Virus record (IMG/VR): IMGVR_UViG_3300043450_000132
Coordinates: 1-38,086 of that record
Strand: one strand, 5' to 3'
From: a virus
Length of the DNA stretch: 38,086 bases
Shown here: positions 5,968-12,885 of the stretch, in pieces
Layout: each line of letters begins with the position of its first letter
How positions within the stretch are numbered: position 1 is the first letter of the stretch
Program-made: the position numbers and the translations under genes
Notes under the pieces: model-generated
What the model saw: the letters and a program-made list of their open reading frames with translations, nothing else
Told to the model about the DNA's origin: nothing
The model's database searches: none

Positions 5968-6214
5968 AGAGGAACCGACGAAGCTCGACGAGGAGATCGG
6001 TGGCGCGTTGCGCGACTGGCATGACTTCGAGAGCACGCCGCGCAAGATCATCGCGCGGCGCATCGCCACGCAGCGCATGCACCAGAACGAGGCGGCGGCC
6101 ATGCGCGCCGCCAAGGCCCTGCTCGACGAGGGCGTCATCTCCATTCTGACCAGGATGACGTACAGCGCCCTCGGTCGGCCCACCATCACCTACATCGCGG
6201 AGCGCGTGAAATGA
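5960..6214 (+). CDS. Hypothetical helical protein
   Basis: An 84-residue, mostly helical protein starting inside the end of the previous gene (8-base overlap). It is acidic at the N-terminus and basic in the middle (RKIIARRIATQRMHQNE), with Ala-rich helices afterwards. No family is recognised. It ends in an ATGA overlap with a membrane peptide gene. Confidence 0.65.
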   Translation: MTEEEPTKLDEEIGGALRDWHDFESTPRKIIARRIATQRMHQNEAAAMRAAKALLDEGVISILTRMTYSALGRPTITYIAERVK

Positions 6215-6297
6215 CTGACCTGATCGAGCGGATCGCCGAAGTGGCATTCGTGGTCTTCCTGTTCGCCATACTACCCACCATCGTCCTGAGCTTGTGA
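6211..6297 (+). CDS. 28-residue single-span membrane peptide
   Basis: A short frame from ATG 6211, overlapping the previous stop as ATGA. After MTDLIERIAE comes a run of about 17 hydrophobic residues that would span the inner membrane. There is no charged tail. It may be a toxin-like peptide, a small holin-related factor or an exclusion peptide. Support comes from the tight coupling and the clean hydrophobic segment. Confidence 0.5.
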   Translation: MTDLIERIAEVAFVVFLFAILPTIVLSL

Positions 6298-6307
6298 GGA
6301 GAAAACC

Positions 6308-6652
6308 ATGCTCAACACCATCACGTCCCTGTTCAAGCCCCGCGCCGTGGCCGCGCCGCCCGCCCCGCAGATCAACGACACGCCCGACCTCCACCTCGCG
6401 GGGCGCGGCAAGAGCCACGGCAAGATCGCCCAGATGGCCGTCGAAGTCGTCAAGGCGGGCGGCGTCTGGTCGGCCAAGGAGCTGGTCGAATACCTCCTCG
6501 GCGCGAACGACAAGAAGGCCGCCGACTACGTCAGCATCTACTTGCAGGTCGCCTGGAAGCGCGGCGAAGTGGCGCGCGGCGAGGTGCACCAGCGCCCCGG
6601 CCAGGGCCGCCCGTCGGTCGTCCGCTACGCCGCCGACTGGAGGGTGCTGTGA
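6308..6652 (+). CDS. Hypothetical winged-helix-like protein
   Basis: A 114-residue basic protein. After a Pro/Ala-rich N-terminus, residues about 40-110 give a helix-helix-beta pattern (AVEVVKAGGVWSAKELVEYL, then VSIYLQVAWKRGEVARGEV, then GRPSVVRYA). This is the pattern of a winged helix with a GRPxxxR-type wing. It is likely a DNA-binding protein, perhaps an early regulator. The ATG has GAGGAG eight bases upstream. It is the second-last gene before the internal promoter at 6755. Confidence 0.6.
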   Translation: MLNTITSLFKPRAVAAPPAPQINDTPDLHLAGRGKSHGKIAQMAVEVVKAGGVWSAKELVEYLLGANDKKAADYVSIYLQVAWKRGEVARGEVHQRPGQGRPSVVRYAADWRVL

Positions 6653-6795
6653 CCCTGAGCCACTACGAGCTTGAGAGGCTGCTGGCGCGCGTCGCCAGCG
6701 GCACCACGACGGAAAGAGATGCCCGCGTGCTGCGGCAGGTTCTTCGTGCTTCGGTTGCAACCGATGCGGTTGCTTCTGATAAACCGCAACGGTAG
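6649..6795 (+). CDS. Hypothetical small helical protein overlapping a control site
   Basis: A 48-residue frame from GTG 6649, coupled to the previous stop as GTGA. The product is one amphipathic helical unit (YELERLLARVASG, then RDARVLRQVLRAS). Its last 13 codons overlap the promoter and both operator palindromes at 6755-6793, so coding and regulatory sequence share the same DNA. No family is recognised. Confidence 0.5.
   Translation: MTLSHYELERLLARVASGTTTERDARVLRQVLRASVATDAVASDKPQR
6755..6793 (+). promoter_or_regulatory. Repressor-controlled promoter of the recombination/replication genes
   Basis: TTGCAA (6755-6760) and GATAAA (6778-6783) are exactly 17 bases apart, each 4/6 to sigma-70 consensus. 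One palindrome, ACCGATGCGGT (6760-6770), sits in the spacer against the -35 box. A second, ACCGCAACGGT (6783-6793), starts at the end of the -10 box. The pair is 23 bp apart, matching the O1-O2 spacing. A perfect 14-bp palindrome, TCGGTTGCAACCGA (6751-6764), overlaps the -35 box. A repressor bound here would block transcription of the genes from 6824 on. Confidence 0.65.
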
Positions 6796-6823
6796 TATCG
6801 CTCGGCAGTCTGGAGGGACACAC

Positions 6824-7621
6824 ATGAGCTTCAAGATCATCAGCGCCGAGGAGCGGATGTCGCAGCCTCGGCGCATCAAGGCGGCCATCTTCGGCCCGTC
6901 GGGGGTGGGCAAGACCAGCCTGCTCCGCAGCCTGACCATCCCCGCGCTGTTCGTCGATCTGGAGGGGGGCGACCTCTCCATCGCCGACTGCCCGGTGGAC
7001 AGCATCAAGCTCCGCCGCTGGGAAGAGGCCCGCGACCTGGCCTGCCTGATCGGCGGCCCCAACCTCGCGGCGCAGCCGACCGAGCCGTACAGCCTCGCGC
7101 ACTTCCAGCACGTGGAGAGCCAGCTCGGCAAGCGCGAGGACGTGCTCGGCAAGTACGAGCTGCTCTTCCTCGACAGCATCACGGTCCTGTCGCGCATGTG
7201 CATGGTGTGGGCCGAGGTGCAGCCGGAGAACATCGCCAAGAACGGCGCGAAGGACACGAGAGGCGCGTACGGCCTCATGGGGCGCGAGATGCTGAAGCTC
7301 CTGACCCACGTGCAGCACACCGCCGACAAGCACGTCATCTTCGTCGGCATCCTCGACGCCAAGACCGACGACTTCAACCGCCCTGTCTGGGAGCCGCAGA
7401 TGGAGGGCTCGAAGGTGGGCCGCGAGCTGCCAGGGATCGTCGATGAAGTCCTGTCGATGGTGACTATGGATGACCCCGAGCAGCCGGGCGTGAAGCACCG
7501 CGTCTTCGTCACGCAGCAGGCCAACCAGTGGGGCTACCCCGCCAAGGATCGCAGCGGGCGTCTGGACCCCATCGAGCGGGCCGACCTGCAGCACATCATC
7601 ACGAAAATCCAAGCTCAGTAA
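6824..7621 (+). CDS. Sak4-like RecA-fold ATPase (single-strand annealing recombinase)
   Basis: A 265-residue protein with a RecA-core ATPase fold and no extra domains. Walker A FGPSGVGKT is at 23-31 (Lys30) and Walker B LLFLDS near 113-118 (Asp117). The motif after the P-loop (ALFVDLEGGDLSI) is typical of the phage NTP-binding group that includes Sak4. Sak4 proteins promote annealing of single strands and usually work with a phage SSB; an SSB-like gene follows 11 bases later. It is the first gene behind the operator-flanked promoter. It could alternatively be a generic phage nucleotide-binding protein. Confidence 0.75.
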   Translation: MSFKIISAEERMSQPRRIKAAIFGPSGVGKTSLLRSLTIPALFVDLEGGDLSIADCPVDSIKLRRWEEARDLACLIGGPNLAAQPTEPYSLAHFQHVESQLGKREDVLGKYELLFLDSITVLSRMCMVWAEVQPENIAKNGAKDTRGAYGLMGREMLKLLTHVQHTADKHVIFVGILDAKTDDFNRPVWEPQMEGSKVGRELPGIVDEVLSMVTMDDPEQPGVKHRVFVTQQANQWGYPAKDRSGRLDPIERADLQHIITKIQAQ

Positions 7622-7632
7622 CGGAGGGTTCC

Positions 7633-8205
7633 ATGAGCACATTCGACCTGAACGCCGCAGAGACTGGTGGCGGCGGCGGCGACCTGATCCCTGATGGCAC
7701 CGTGGCGCGGGCGGTCCTGACCGTTCGCCCTGGCGGCGCAGGTGACGGCGGCTGGCTGAAAACCAGCTCAACGGGCGGCCTCATGCTCGACACCGAGTGG
7801 ACCATCGCCGACGGCAAGTTCGCCAAGCGGAAGGTGTGGTCCTACATGTCGCTGTCCGAGAAGGCCGCGCCGATCACCATGCGCTCGCTGCGGGCCGCCA
7901 TCGAGGGCCATCACGGCATCCGCCCCGATGACATGTCCGAGGCCGCGCAGGCCAAGCGCCGCGTGTCCATCGACCAGCTCAACGGCGTCGAGGCCTGCAT
8001 CCTGATCGGCATCGAGCCTGCCGCGAACGGGTACGAGGCCAAGAACAAGATCAAGGCCGTGATCGCGCCCGGCGAGAGCAAGTACATCGGGCGCGGCGCG
8101 TCGCCGATGCTGGCTGGCCCGACGGGTGCGGGCAACGTGGCGGCCTTCCAAGCGCCGCCGCCTGCCGCTGCTCCCGCCGCCAACAAGCCTGCGTGGGCGG
8201 TGTGA
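7633..8205 (+). CDS. Probable single-stranded DNA-binding protein (Sak4 partner)
   Basis: A 190-residue protein with a beta-rich core (about residues 18-75: TVARAVLTVRPG, GLMLDTEWTIADGKFAKRKVWSYMSL). This recalls phage DUF669/SSB-like proteins that follow RecA-fold recombinases. The C-terminal 40 residues are Pro/Ala-rich and disordered. There is no acidic SSB tail. Function is inferred from pairing with the Sak4-like gene and from fold pattern, not from a catalytic motif. GGAGG precedes the ATG. Confidence 0.6.
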   Translation: MSTFDLNAAETGGGGGDLIPDGTVARAVLTVRPGGAGDGGWLKTSSTGGLMLDTEWTIADGKFAKRKVWSYMSLSEKAAPITMRSLRAAIEGHHGIRPDDMSEAAQAKRRVSIDQLNGVEACILIGIEPAANGYEAKNKIKAVIAPGESKYIGRGASPMLAGPTGAGNVAAFQAPPPAAAPAANKPAWAV

Positions 8206-8675
8206 AACCGCGCGTGACTGTCCGCAAGAAGGGGGAGGCTGCCAAGCCTCCCTCGCCTGCGGACGAGGCGCAGCTCGCTGCGCTGAAGGCTGCCGCAGAC
8301 ACGCTGGTGCGGCTCTGCCCTGCCGCGAAGCTCAACGCCACGCAGATCGCCGAGTGGGTCATCACGGCCCACATCCTGAAGCTCTGCGAGGTGCAGCACA
8401 CGGAGCCGTCGATCCTGAAGGCTCTGACATCCGAAAGGCCCTGGGACTTAATGCGACTGATCGACAAGACGAGGGAGGAGGAGGCCGCGATCCTGAGCGC
8501 GCTTCCGGCAGTCGGCGACATCGTCGCCGAGATGGACCCCAGCGGGACCAAGCCACTGTTTGCCTACAGCAAGGACGAGATCGTCCGCATGTTCGAGGCG
8601 GTCATCTGGTGCTGGGAAGAGAGCAAGAGCGCGCGCTCCAAGATCGGGGCGCTCGATGACACGATCCCATTTTGA
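8202..8675 (+). CDS. Hypothetical protein in recombination operon
   Basis: A 157-residue protein. I choose the GTG at 8202, which overlaps the SSB-like stop as GTGA; a GTG at 8193 would add three residues. The N-terminal 20 residues are basic and probably flexible. The rest is helical, with LNATQIAEWVITAHILKLCE and an aromatic helix MFEAVIWCWEE. No domain is recognised. It may be a replication accessory factor, by position. Confidence 0.65.
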   Translation: MKPRVTVRKKGEAAKPPSPADEAQLAALKAAADTLVRLCPAAKLNATQIAEWVITAHILKLCEVQHTEPSILKALTSERPWDLMRLIDKTREEEAAILSALPAVGDIVAEMDPSGTKPLFAYSKDEIVRMFEAVIWCWEESKSARSKIGALDDTIPF

Positions 8676-8685
8676 GGAGGGTGGC

Positions 8686-8976
8686 ATGAAGGCCATCGCA
8701 CTGATCGCGGCGCTCTGCGCCGCACCCGCCGCCGCGCAGGACGCACTGTGCCTACAGCGCGGCGAGATGATGACGACCCTCGAGGGGAGCTTCGGCCAGG
8801 TGTCGATCGGCTACGGCCACGAGCGGCGCGACGCCGTCGTGGAGGTCTACGTCTCGGCGCGTGGCACGTGGACGGTCCTCGTGACCGGGCCGGAGGGCAT
8901 CTCCTGCATCGCGGCGACGGGCACCGATTGGGTGTTCGTCGAGCAGCCCTGGCCGGGCATGGGCGAGGAGGGCTGA
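8686..8976 (+). CDS. Small secreted (periplasmic) protein
   Basis: A 96-residue protein with a clear signal peptide: MKAIALIAALCAAPAAAQ, with likely cleavage after AAA at about residue 17. The mature part has two cysteines (CLQRGE and SCIAATG) that could form a disulphide, and a WTVLVTGPEG beta segment. This layout recurs in phages of Rhodobacterales-like hosts, from memory and not checked. GGAGG lies before the ATG. It is odd to find an exported protein between replication genes; superinfection exclusion is one possibility. Confidence 0.7.
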   Translation: MKAIALIAALCAAPAAAQDALCLQRGEMMTTLEGSFGQVSIGYGHERRDAVVEVYVSARGTWTVLVTGPEGISCIAATGTDWVFVEQPWPGMGEEG

Positions 8977-8978
8977 GC

Positions 8979-9401
8979 ATGGAGCAGGCAACTCAGGTGA
9001 CCATCGCCGAGGCGGTGAAGCAGGTGGGCGCGGCGCTGGCCGAAGCGGCCAAGGAGTATGGCCCCGACGCGGTGGACCTCGCCCTGATGGCGTACCGCGT
9101 CGATGCGGCGCAGCAGCTCGTACTCGGCACGCTGATGGCGGCGCTGGTTCTCGCCGTCGTCAAGGCGTACCTGCTCTTCTGGGCGTGGTCGGGCAAGCAG
9201 ATCGAGGTCGTGGGCCCTGTCAACGATGAGGGCTACTTCGTCGGGCGTCTCGCCTTCGGCCTCGCTGGCGCTGGTGCGGTGGTGCTGCTGTCGGCCAGCG
9301 CGATCTACCGCCTCCTGGATCTCTCCGCGTGGGCGGCCAGCTTCGGCTACCCGGAGCTGCGGATCGCCATGAAGGCGCTGCAAGCGGCGGGGTTGATGTG
9401 A
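8979..9401 (+). CDS. Two-span inner-membrane protein
   Basis: A 140-residue protein with an N-terminal amphipathic region and two hydrophobic spans, about residues 46-68 (LVLGTLMAALVLAVVKAYLL) and 86-105 (LAFGLAGAGAVVLLSASAIY). The loop between carries KQIEVVGPVNDEG. It follows the secreted protein by two bases and overlaps the nuclease gene (TGATG). The pair may act together at the cell envelope. It could be holin-like, but the lysis cassette lies elsewhere. Confidence 0.65.
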   Translation: MEQATQVTIAEAVKQVGAALAEAAKEYGPDAVDLALMAYRVDAAQQLVLGTLMAALVLAVVKAYLLFWAWSGKQIEVVGPVNDEGYFVGRLAFGLAGAGAVVLLSASAIYRLLDLSAWAASFGYPELRIAMKALQAAGLM

Positions 9402-10162
9402 TGGACCTCGACCTCAACAGCCAGACGCTGACGCGCCAGTTGGCGAGCCAGCCGATCGTCGAGGCCCTCGACCGCGCGATCCTCGCAAAGCAGGCGGCGC
9501 AGACGCCGCGCCAGTACCTCGGCGGCTCCTACGTCGGCGACGATTGTGAGCGCAAGATCCAGTACCAGTACACGCTCACGCCCGTGGATGAGGGCAAAGG
9601 CTTCCCTGCCGACGTGCTCCGCATCTTCGAGCGCGGCCATCGCACCGAAGACATGGTGGCAGGCTGGCTGCGTGATGCGGGCTTCGTGCTGAAGACCGAG
9701 ACGCAGGAGGGCCGCCAGTTCGGCTTCAGCTCCGCGCAGGGCCGCTTCAAGGGCCACGCCGACGGCGTCATTGTCGGCTGGTCTGGGGAGGGCGCGCCCC
9801 CGAGCGCCTTCCCCGCCCTGTGGGAGAACAAGGCCCTCAACACGAAGACGTGGGAGAAGGTCCGCGCCCACGGCGTGAAGAAGGTGAAGCCCGTCTACCA
9901 CGCCCAGGTCGTGCTCTATCAGTACCACTTGCAGCTCACGGACCATCCGGCGGTCTTCACCTTCATCAACGCCGACACGATGCAGGTGGGCGTGGAGCTG
10001 ATCGACTTCGACCCGCTGGAGTGCCAGCGCCTGATCGACCGCGCGGTGCGCGTCATCTCGGCGACTGATGCACACGAGCAGCTCCCGCGCATCGCGGGCG
10101 AGCCTGACCACTTCGCCTGCCGCTTCTGTTCCTATGCCACACGCTGCTGGAGTGCGCCCTGA
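9401..10162 (+). CDS. Cas4/RecB-like PD-(D/E)XK nuclease
   Basis: A 253-residue nuclease. The active site is visible as Asp in GHADGVI (about 119) and Glu-x-Lys in WENKAL (about 142-144). Four cysteines, one in DDCERK near the N-terminus and three in CRFCSYATRC at the C-terminus, match the iron-sulphur cluster arrangement of Cas4 and AddB. Phage Cas4-like proteins act as 5'-to-3' exonucleases that make single strands for annealing. This fits the Sak4-like protein upstream. It has no cas gene neighbours, so it belongs to phage recombination, not CRISPR. Confidence 0.8.
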   Translation: MDLDLNSQTLTRQLASQPIVEALDRAILAKQAAQTPRQYLGGSYVGDDCERKIQYQYTLTPVDEGKGFPADVLRIFERGHRTEDMVAGWLRDAGFVLKTETQEGRQFGFSSAQGRFKGHADGVIVGWSGEGAPPSAFPALWENKALNTKTWEKVRAHGVKKVKPVYHAQVVLYQYHLQLTDHPAVFTFINADTMQVGVELIDFDPLECQRLIDRAVRVISATDAHEQLPRIAGEPDHFACRFCSYATRCWSAP

Positions 10163-10189
10163 CGGGCGCACTTCCTCCACTTCGGGAGG
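10152..10189 (+). promoter_or_regulatory. Tandem hairpins covering the primase-helicase ribosome-binding site
   Basis: Hairpin 1 pairs GTGCGCCC (10152-10159) with GGGCGCAC (10164-10171); its 4-base loop contains the nuclease stop codon. Hairpin 2 pairs CCTCC (10174-10178) with GGAGG (10185-10189), and that GGAGG is the Shine-Dalgarno of the next gene. With a TTG start following, this should limit translation or couple it to the upstream gene. Confidence 0.55.
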
Positions 10190-10194
10190 CCACC

Positions 10195-12243
10195 TTGGCA
10201 GAAATTTTCGACTTCAACCTGGCGGCCACCGCCGCCGCACCAAGACAGATCAGCGCCGCCGAGGCCGAGCGCCGCTTCATGGATCTCGCCGCCTCGATCG
10301 GCATCGACACGCGCGACCTCCAGAGCTTCGGCCCGACCGATGACATCGTGCGCGTGGCCACGACGCAGGACAAGCGCGGCAAGCGCTCCGGCTGGTACTC
10401 GCTGCACGAGGAGGCGGGCCTGCTCTACGGCATCGTGGGCAACTGGCAGACGGGCGAGCAGGCCAAGTTCTATGGCCGCGAGGTCAGCCAGATCGACGAC
10501 GACCTGCTGCGTACGATGCGGATCAAGCAGGAAGTGCGCGAGCGCGAGGCTGCGGAGCTGAAGCGCCGGAACGCGGCGGAGGCCGCCGAGATGATCCGCC
10601 ACCTGCCGCCCTGCCCCGACAGCCACCCCTACCTGGTCCGCAAGCGGGTAAAGGCCCACGGCGCGCTGCTGGTCGGCTCCGACCTGCTGCTGCCGCTGTA
10701 CGATGCGGCGGGCAACGTGGTCAGCACGCAAACGATTGCAGCCGACGGCGACAAGACCTTCCGCACGGGCTGCACCTCCAAGGGCATGTTCGGCATCGGA
10801 AGCCCCACGGCGACGGTCGTCGTCTGCGAGGGCTTTGCCACGGGCGCGTCGATCCACGAGGCGACGGGGCTGCGCGTCTACGTCGTCTTCAGCGCGGGCA
10901 ACCTGCCCGCCCTGATCGGCGACATTGCGGAGATCGAGGCGGTGAACGGCGCGCAGATCGTGATCGCCGCCGACAACGATCTCAGCGGCACGGGCCAGCG
11001 CGAGGCCGAGAAGGCTGCCGAGAAGATCGGCGGCGCTCAGGTGCTGATGCCTGGTGAGGTCGGCGCGGACTGGAACGACATCGCCATCCGTCGGCCCGAA
11101 GAGCTGCGGAAGGCCTTCGCCGAGATCAGGCCGCTGTTTCAGAGCTGGGAGGTCATCGACTTCGCGGCGCTGCCGCGCCGCCAGTGGGTCTACGGCCACA
11201 CGTACATTCGGCAATTCTGCTCGATCACGGTGGCACCCGGCGGGCTCGGCAAGTCCACGCTGGTGCTGACCGAGGCCATCGCTATGGCGACGGGCCGCAA
11301 CCTGCTGGGCGTCGAGGTCAAGGAGAAGCTCCGGGTCGTCTACTTCAACGCGGAAGATCCGCTCGTCGAGCTGCAACTCCGCGTGGCTGCGATCTGCCTG
11401 CGGTTCGGCATCGATCAGCGCGAGCTGGTGGGCAAGCTCTTCCTCCAGTCGGGCCGCGACAACGAGATCATCCTCGCCACGGGCGACCCTGGCGAGCTGA
11501 TCGAGGCGGCCTTCACGCGCATCGAGGCCTTCGTGAAGTTTCACGGGGTCGATGTCGTGATCCTCGACCCCCTCGCCAACATGCACGAGAGCGAGGAGGA
11601 CAACCGCACCTACCGCAAGCTCGGCAAGCGGCTCTCGCGCATGGCTGACGCCTACCACCTCGCCTGCCACCTCGTTCACCACACGAAGAAGCTGAACGGC
11701 ATGGCGGCGACGGTCGAAGACAGCCGTGGCGGATCGGCGCTGATCGGTGCCGTCCGCGTCGCGCGGGCAATCAACCCGATGGAGCCAGACGAGGCTGCGC
11801 GCTTCGGCCTCTCCACACACATCGACCACTTCCGCATCGAGGCGGCGGGCAAGAACAACCTCGCCCGCCCTGCCGACAAGGCGGAGTGGTACGTGCGCGA
11901 GGGCGTGCCACTGCCGAATGGCGACACCTGCGCCGTGGTCGAGCGGTGGACGCCGCCCGATCCCTTCGAGGGCATCGGCCATGAGCACGCCAAGCGCGTG
12001 CAGGTGGAGCTGATGAAGGCAGAGCATGGAGCCTGGCGGGAGAGCGCGCAGTCGAAGGATTGGGTGGGCCACCTCGTCGGGCGCATCTGCGAGATCGACC
12101 CCGAGGATCGCGCCGGAAAGGCGCGCATCAAGGGCATCATCAAGCAATGGATCACCAACAGCATCCTCGCCATCGACTACGTCGAGGACAAGGTGAAGAA
12201 GCGCGAAGTCCCCGTCATCGTGGTCGGAAAGGAGCTGATGTGA
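10195..12243 (+). CDS. Toprim primase - RepA-like DNA helicase fusion
   Basis: A 682-residue replication protein. An N-terminal region of unknown fold is followed by a Toprim domain with Glu212 (VVVCEGFATGASI) and Asp260-x-Asp262 (IAADNDLSGTG), the metal site of primases. The C-terminal half is a RepA/AAA_25-type RecA-fold helicase. It has Walker A APGGLGKST at 347-355 (Lys353) and Walker B VVILDP with Asp458, followed by HLVHHTKK. It probably primes and unwinds the phage origin while host polymerase copies it. Translation starts at TTG 10195 behind GGGAGG, which is buried in a hairpin. A typical N-terminal zinc finger is not visible. Confidence 0.85.
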   Translation: MAEIFDFNLAATAAAPRQISAAEAERRFMDLAASIGIDTRDLQSFGPTDDIVRVATTQDKRGKRSGWYSLHEEAGLLYGIVGNWQTGEQAKFYGREVSQIDDDLLRTMRIKQEVREREAAELKRRNAAEAAEMIRHLPPCPDSHPYLVRKRVKAHGALLVGSDLLLPLYDAAGNVVSTQTIAADGDKTFRTGCTSKGMFGIGSPTATVVVCEGFATGASIHEATGLRVYVVFSAGNLPALIGDIAEIEAVNGAQIVIAADNDLSGTGQREAEKAAEKIGGAQVLMPGEVGADWNDIAIRRPEELRKAFAEIRPLFQSWEVIDFAALPRRQWVYGHTYIRQFCSITVAPGGLGKSTLVLTEAIAMATGRNLLGVEVKEKLRVVYFNAEDPLVELQLRVAAICLRFGIDQRELVGKLFLQSGRDNEIILATGDPGELIEAAFTRIEAFVKFHGVDVVILDPLANMHESEEDNRTYRKLGKRLSRMADAYHLACHLVHHTKKLNGMAATVEDSRGGSALIGAVRVARAINPMEPDEAARFGLSTHIDHFRIEAAGKNNLARPADKAEWYVREGVPLPNGDTCAVVERWTPPDPFEGIGHEHAKRVQVELMKAEHGAWRESAQSKDWVGHLVGRICEIDPEDRAGKARIKGIIKQWITNSILAIDYVEDKVKKREVPVIVVGKELM

Positions 12244-12464
12244 TGCGTGGCGTGATACCCAAGTCCGTACTGAGTGAGATCGAGCAGTCCGGGCTGCCGT
12301 GGCGGCTGGAAATAGGTGGCCGCCACTACAAGCTCATCGTGGCCGACAGGCTGGCGGGCATCCTGCCATACAGCGGCAAGGCGCAGCGGCAAGAGAGCGA
12401 CCAGCGCGCCACGCTAAACATGCGAGCGCAGGTGCGCCGCATCATAAGGGAGGTGAAGGGATGA
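12243..12464 (+). CDS. Hypothetical small protein, HicA/dsRBD-like pattern
   Basis: A 73-residue basic protein. The pattern SGLPWRLEIGGRHYKLIVADRLAG followed by an Arg-rich helix (MRAQVRRIIREVKG) is common in small phage proteins. It loosely resembles the alpha-beta-beta-beta-alpha dsRBD-like fold of HicA. No HicB partner is adjacent, so no toxin role is claimed. The ATG overlaps the primase stop. The end overlaps the next gene by ATGA. Confidence 0.65.
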   Translation: MRGVIPKSVLSEIEQSGLPWRLEIGGRHYKLIVADRLAGILPYSGKAQRQESDQRATLNMRAQVRRIIREVKG

Positions 12465-12598
12465 AGAAGGGTAGTGACACGAGGGTGGTGAGGGTCCGCA
12501 ACGGCACCACCTTCTCCACCAGTACGCCGCGCGAGATGCAGATCACGCTGCCGCGCATGCCCTGGGAGCCGAAGGAAGAGATCAAGGAGGAGGCATGA
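12461..12598 (+). CDS. Hypothetical small basic protein
   Basis: A 45-residue product with a basic start (MKKGSDTRVVRVRNG), a Thr/Ser-rich middle and an acidic-lysine end. ATGA overlaps at both ends show translational coupling inside the replication operon, which is the main support that it is real. Function unknown. Confidence 0.55.
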   Translation: MKKGSDTRVVRVRNGTTFSTSTPREMQITLPRMPWEPKEEIKEEA

Positions 12599-12885
12599 GC
12601 ACGGACATCCCGCGCGCGCGCCAGCTCCTGCGATCGGCGCTTGCGCCTGCGGCCACGGGGCCGCAGATGCGGACGTTGATCGTCGAGGCCCTGGCACTGA
12701 TGACGCGCACGCGCACGAAGCGGATCACCGCCCCTGCCGAGGGGCGGAAGATCACCCCTGAGCTGGAGGAGGCAATTTGGCGCACCTACGCCGCCTCGCC
12801 CGACTGGTCGATCCTGACCATCGCAAACCTGCACGACGTGAACCCTGGTCGCGTCTCTGAAATCATCGCAAGGAGATCGGCATGA
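12595..12885 (+). CDS. Hypothetical HTH protein
   Basis: A 96-residue basic protein. Residues about 53-92 read as a helix-turn-helix (ELEEAIWRTYAASPDWSILTIANLHDVNPGRVSEIIARR) like those of small phage transcription factors and terminase-like DNA binders. The N-terminal half is an Arg-rich helix pair. It overlaps both neighbours by 4 bases. It could regulate late genes or assist origin recognition; position near the end of the early operon fits a late activator, but this is inference. Confidence 0.6.
   Translation: MSTDIPRARQLLRSALAPAATGPQMRTLIVEALALMTRTRTKRITAPAEGRKITPELEEAIWRTYAASPDWSILTIANLHDVNPGRVSEIIARRSA

Noticed and set aside
4709-7771. 1020-residue open frame on the minus strand
   Set aside because: It lies antisense to at least nine well-supported plus-strand genes, including SprT and Sak4-like. 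Long antisense frames are common in GC-rich DNA, and the product is low-complexity with no domain.
10039-10048. ACCGCGCGGT as a further operator
   Set aside because: It is 10 bp, one base short of the 11-bp form, and lies inside the nuclease coding sequence where CG-rich palindromes arise easily.
9401-10162. Cas4-like gene as part of a CRISPR system
   Set aside because: There are no cas1, cas2 or repeat-spacer arrays; its neighbours are phage recombination genes.
10132-12147. 671-residue antisense frame
   Set aside because: It covers the primase-helicase, whose Toprim and Walker motifs are clear. Its His/Arg/Asp/Leu composition is typical of a mirrored coding frame.
12243-12464. HicA toxin of a toxin-antitoxin pair
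   Set aside because: The resemblance is only to the fold pattern; no HicB-like partner lies next to it.
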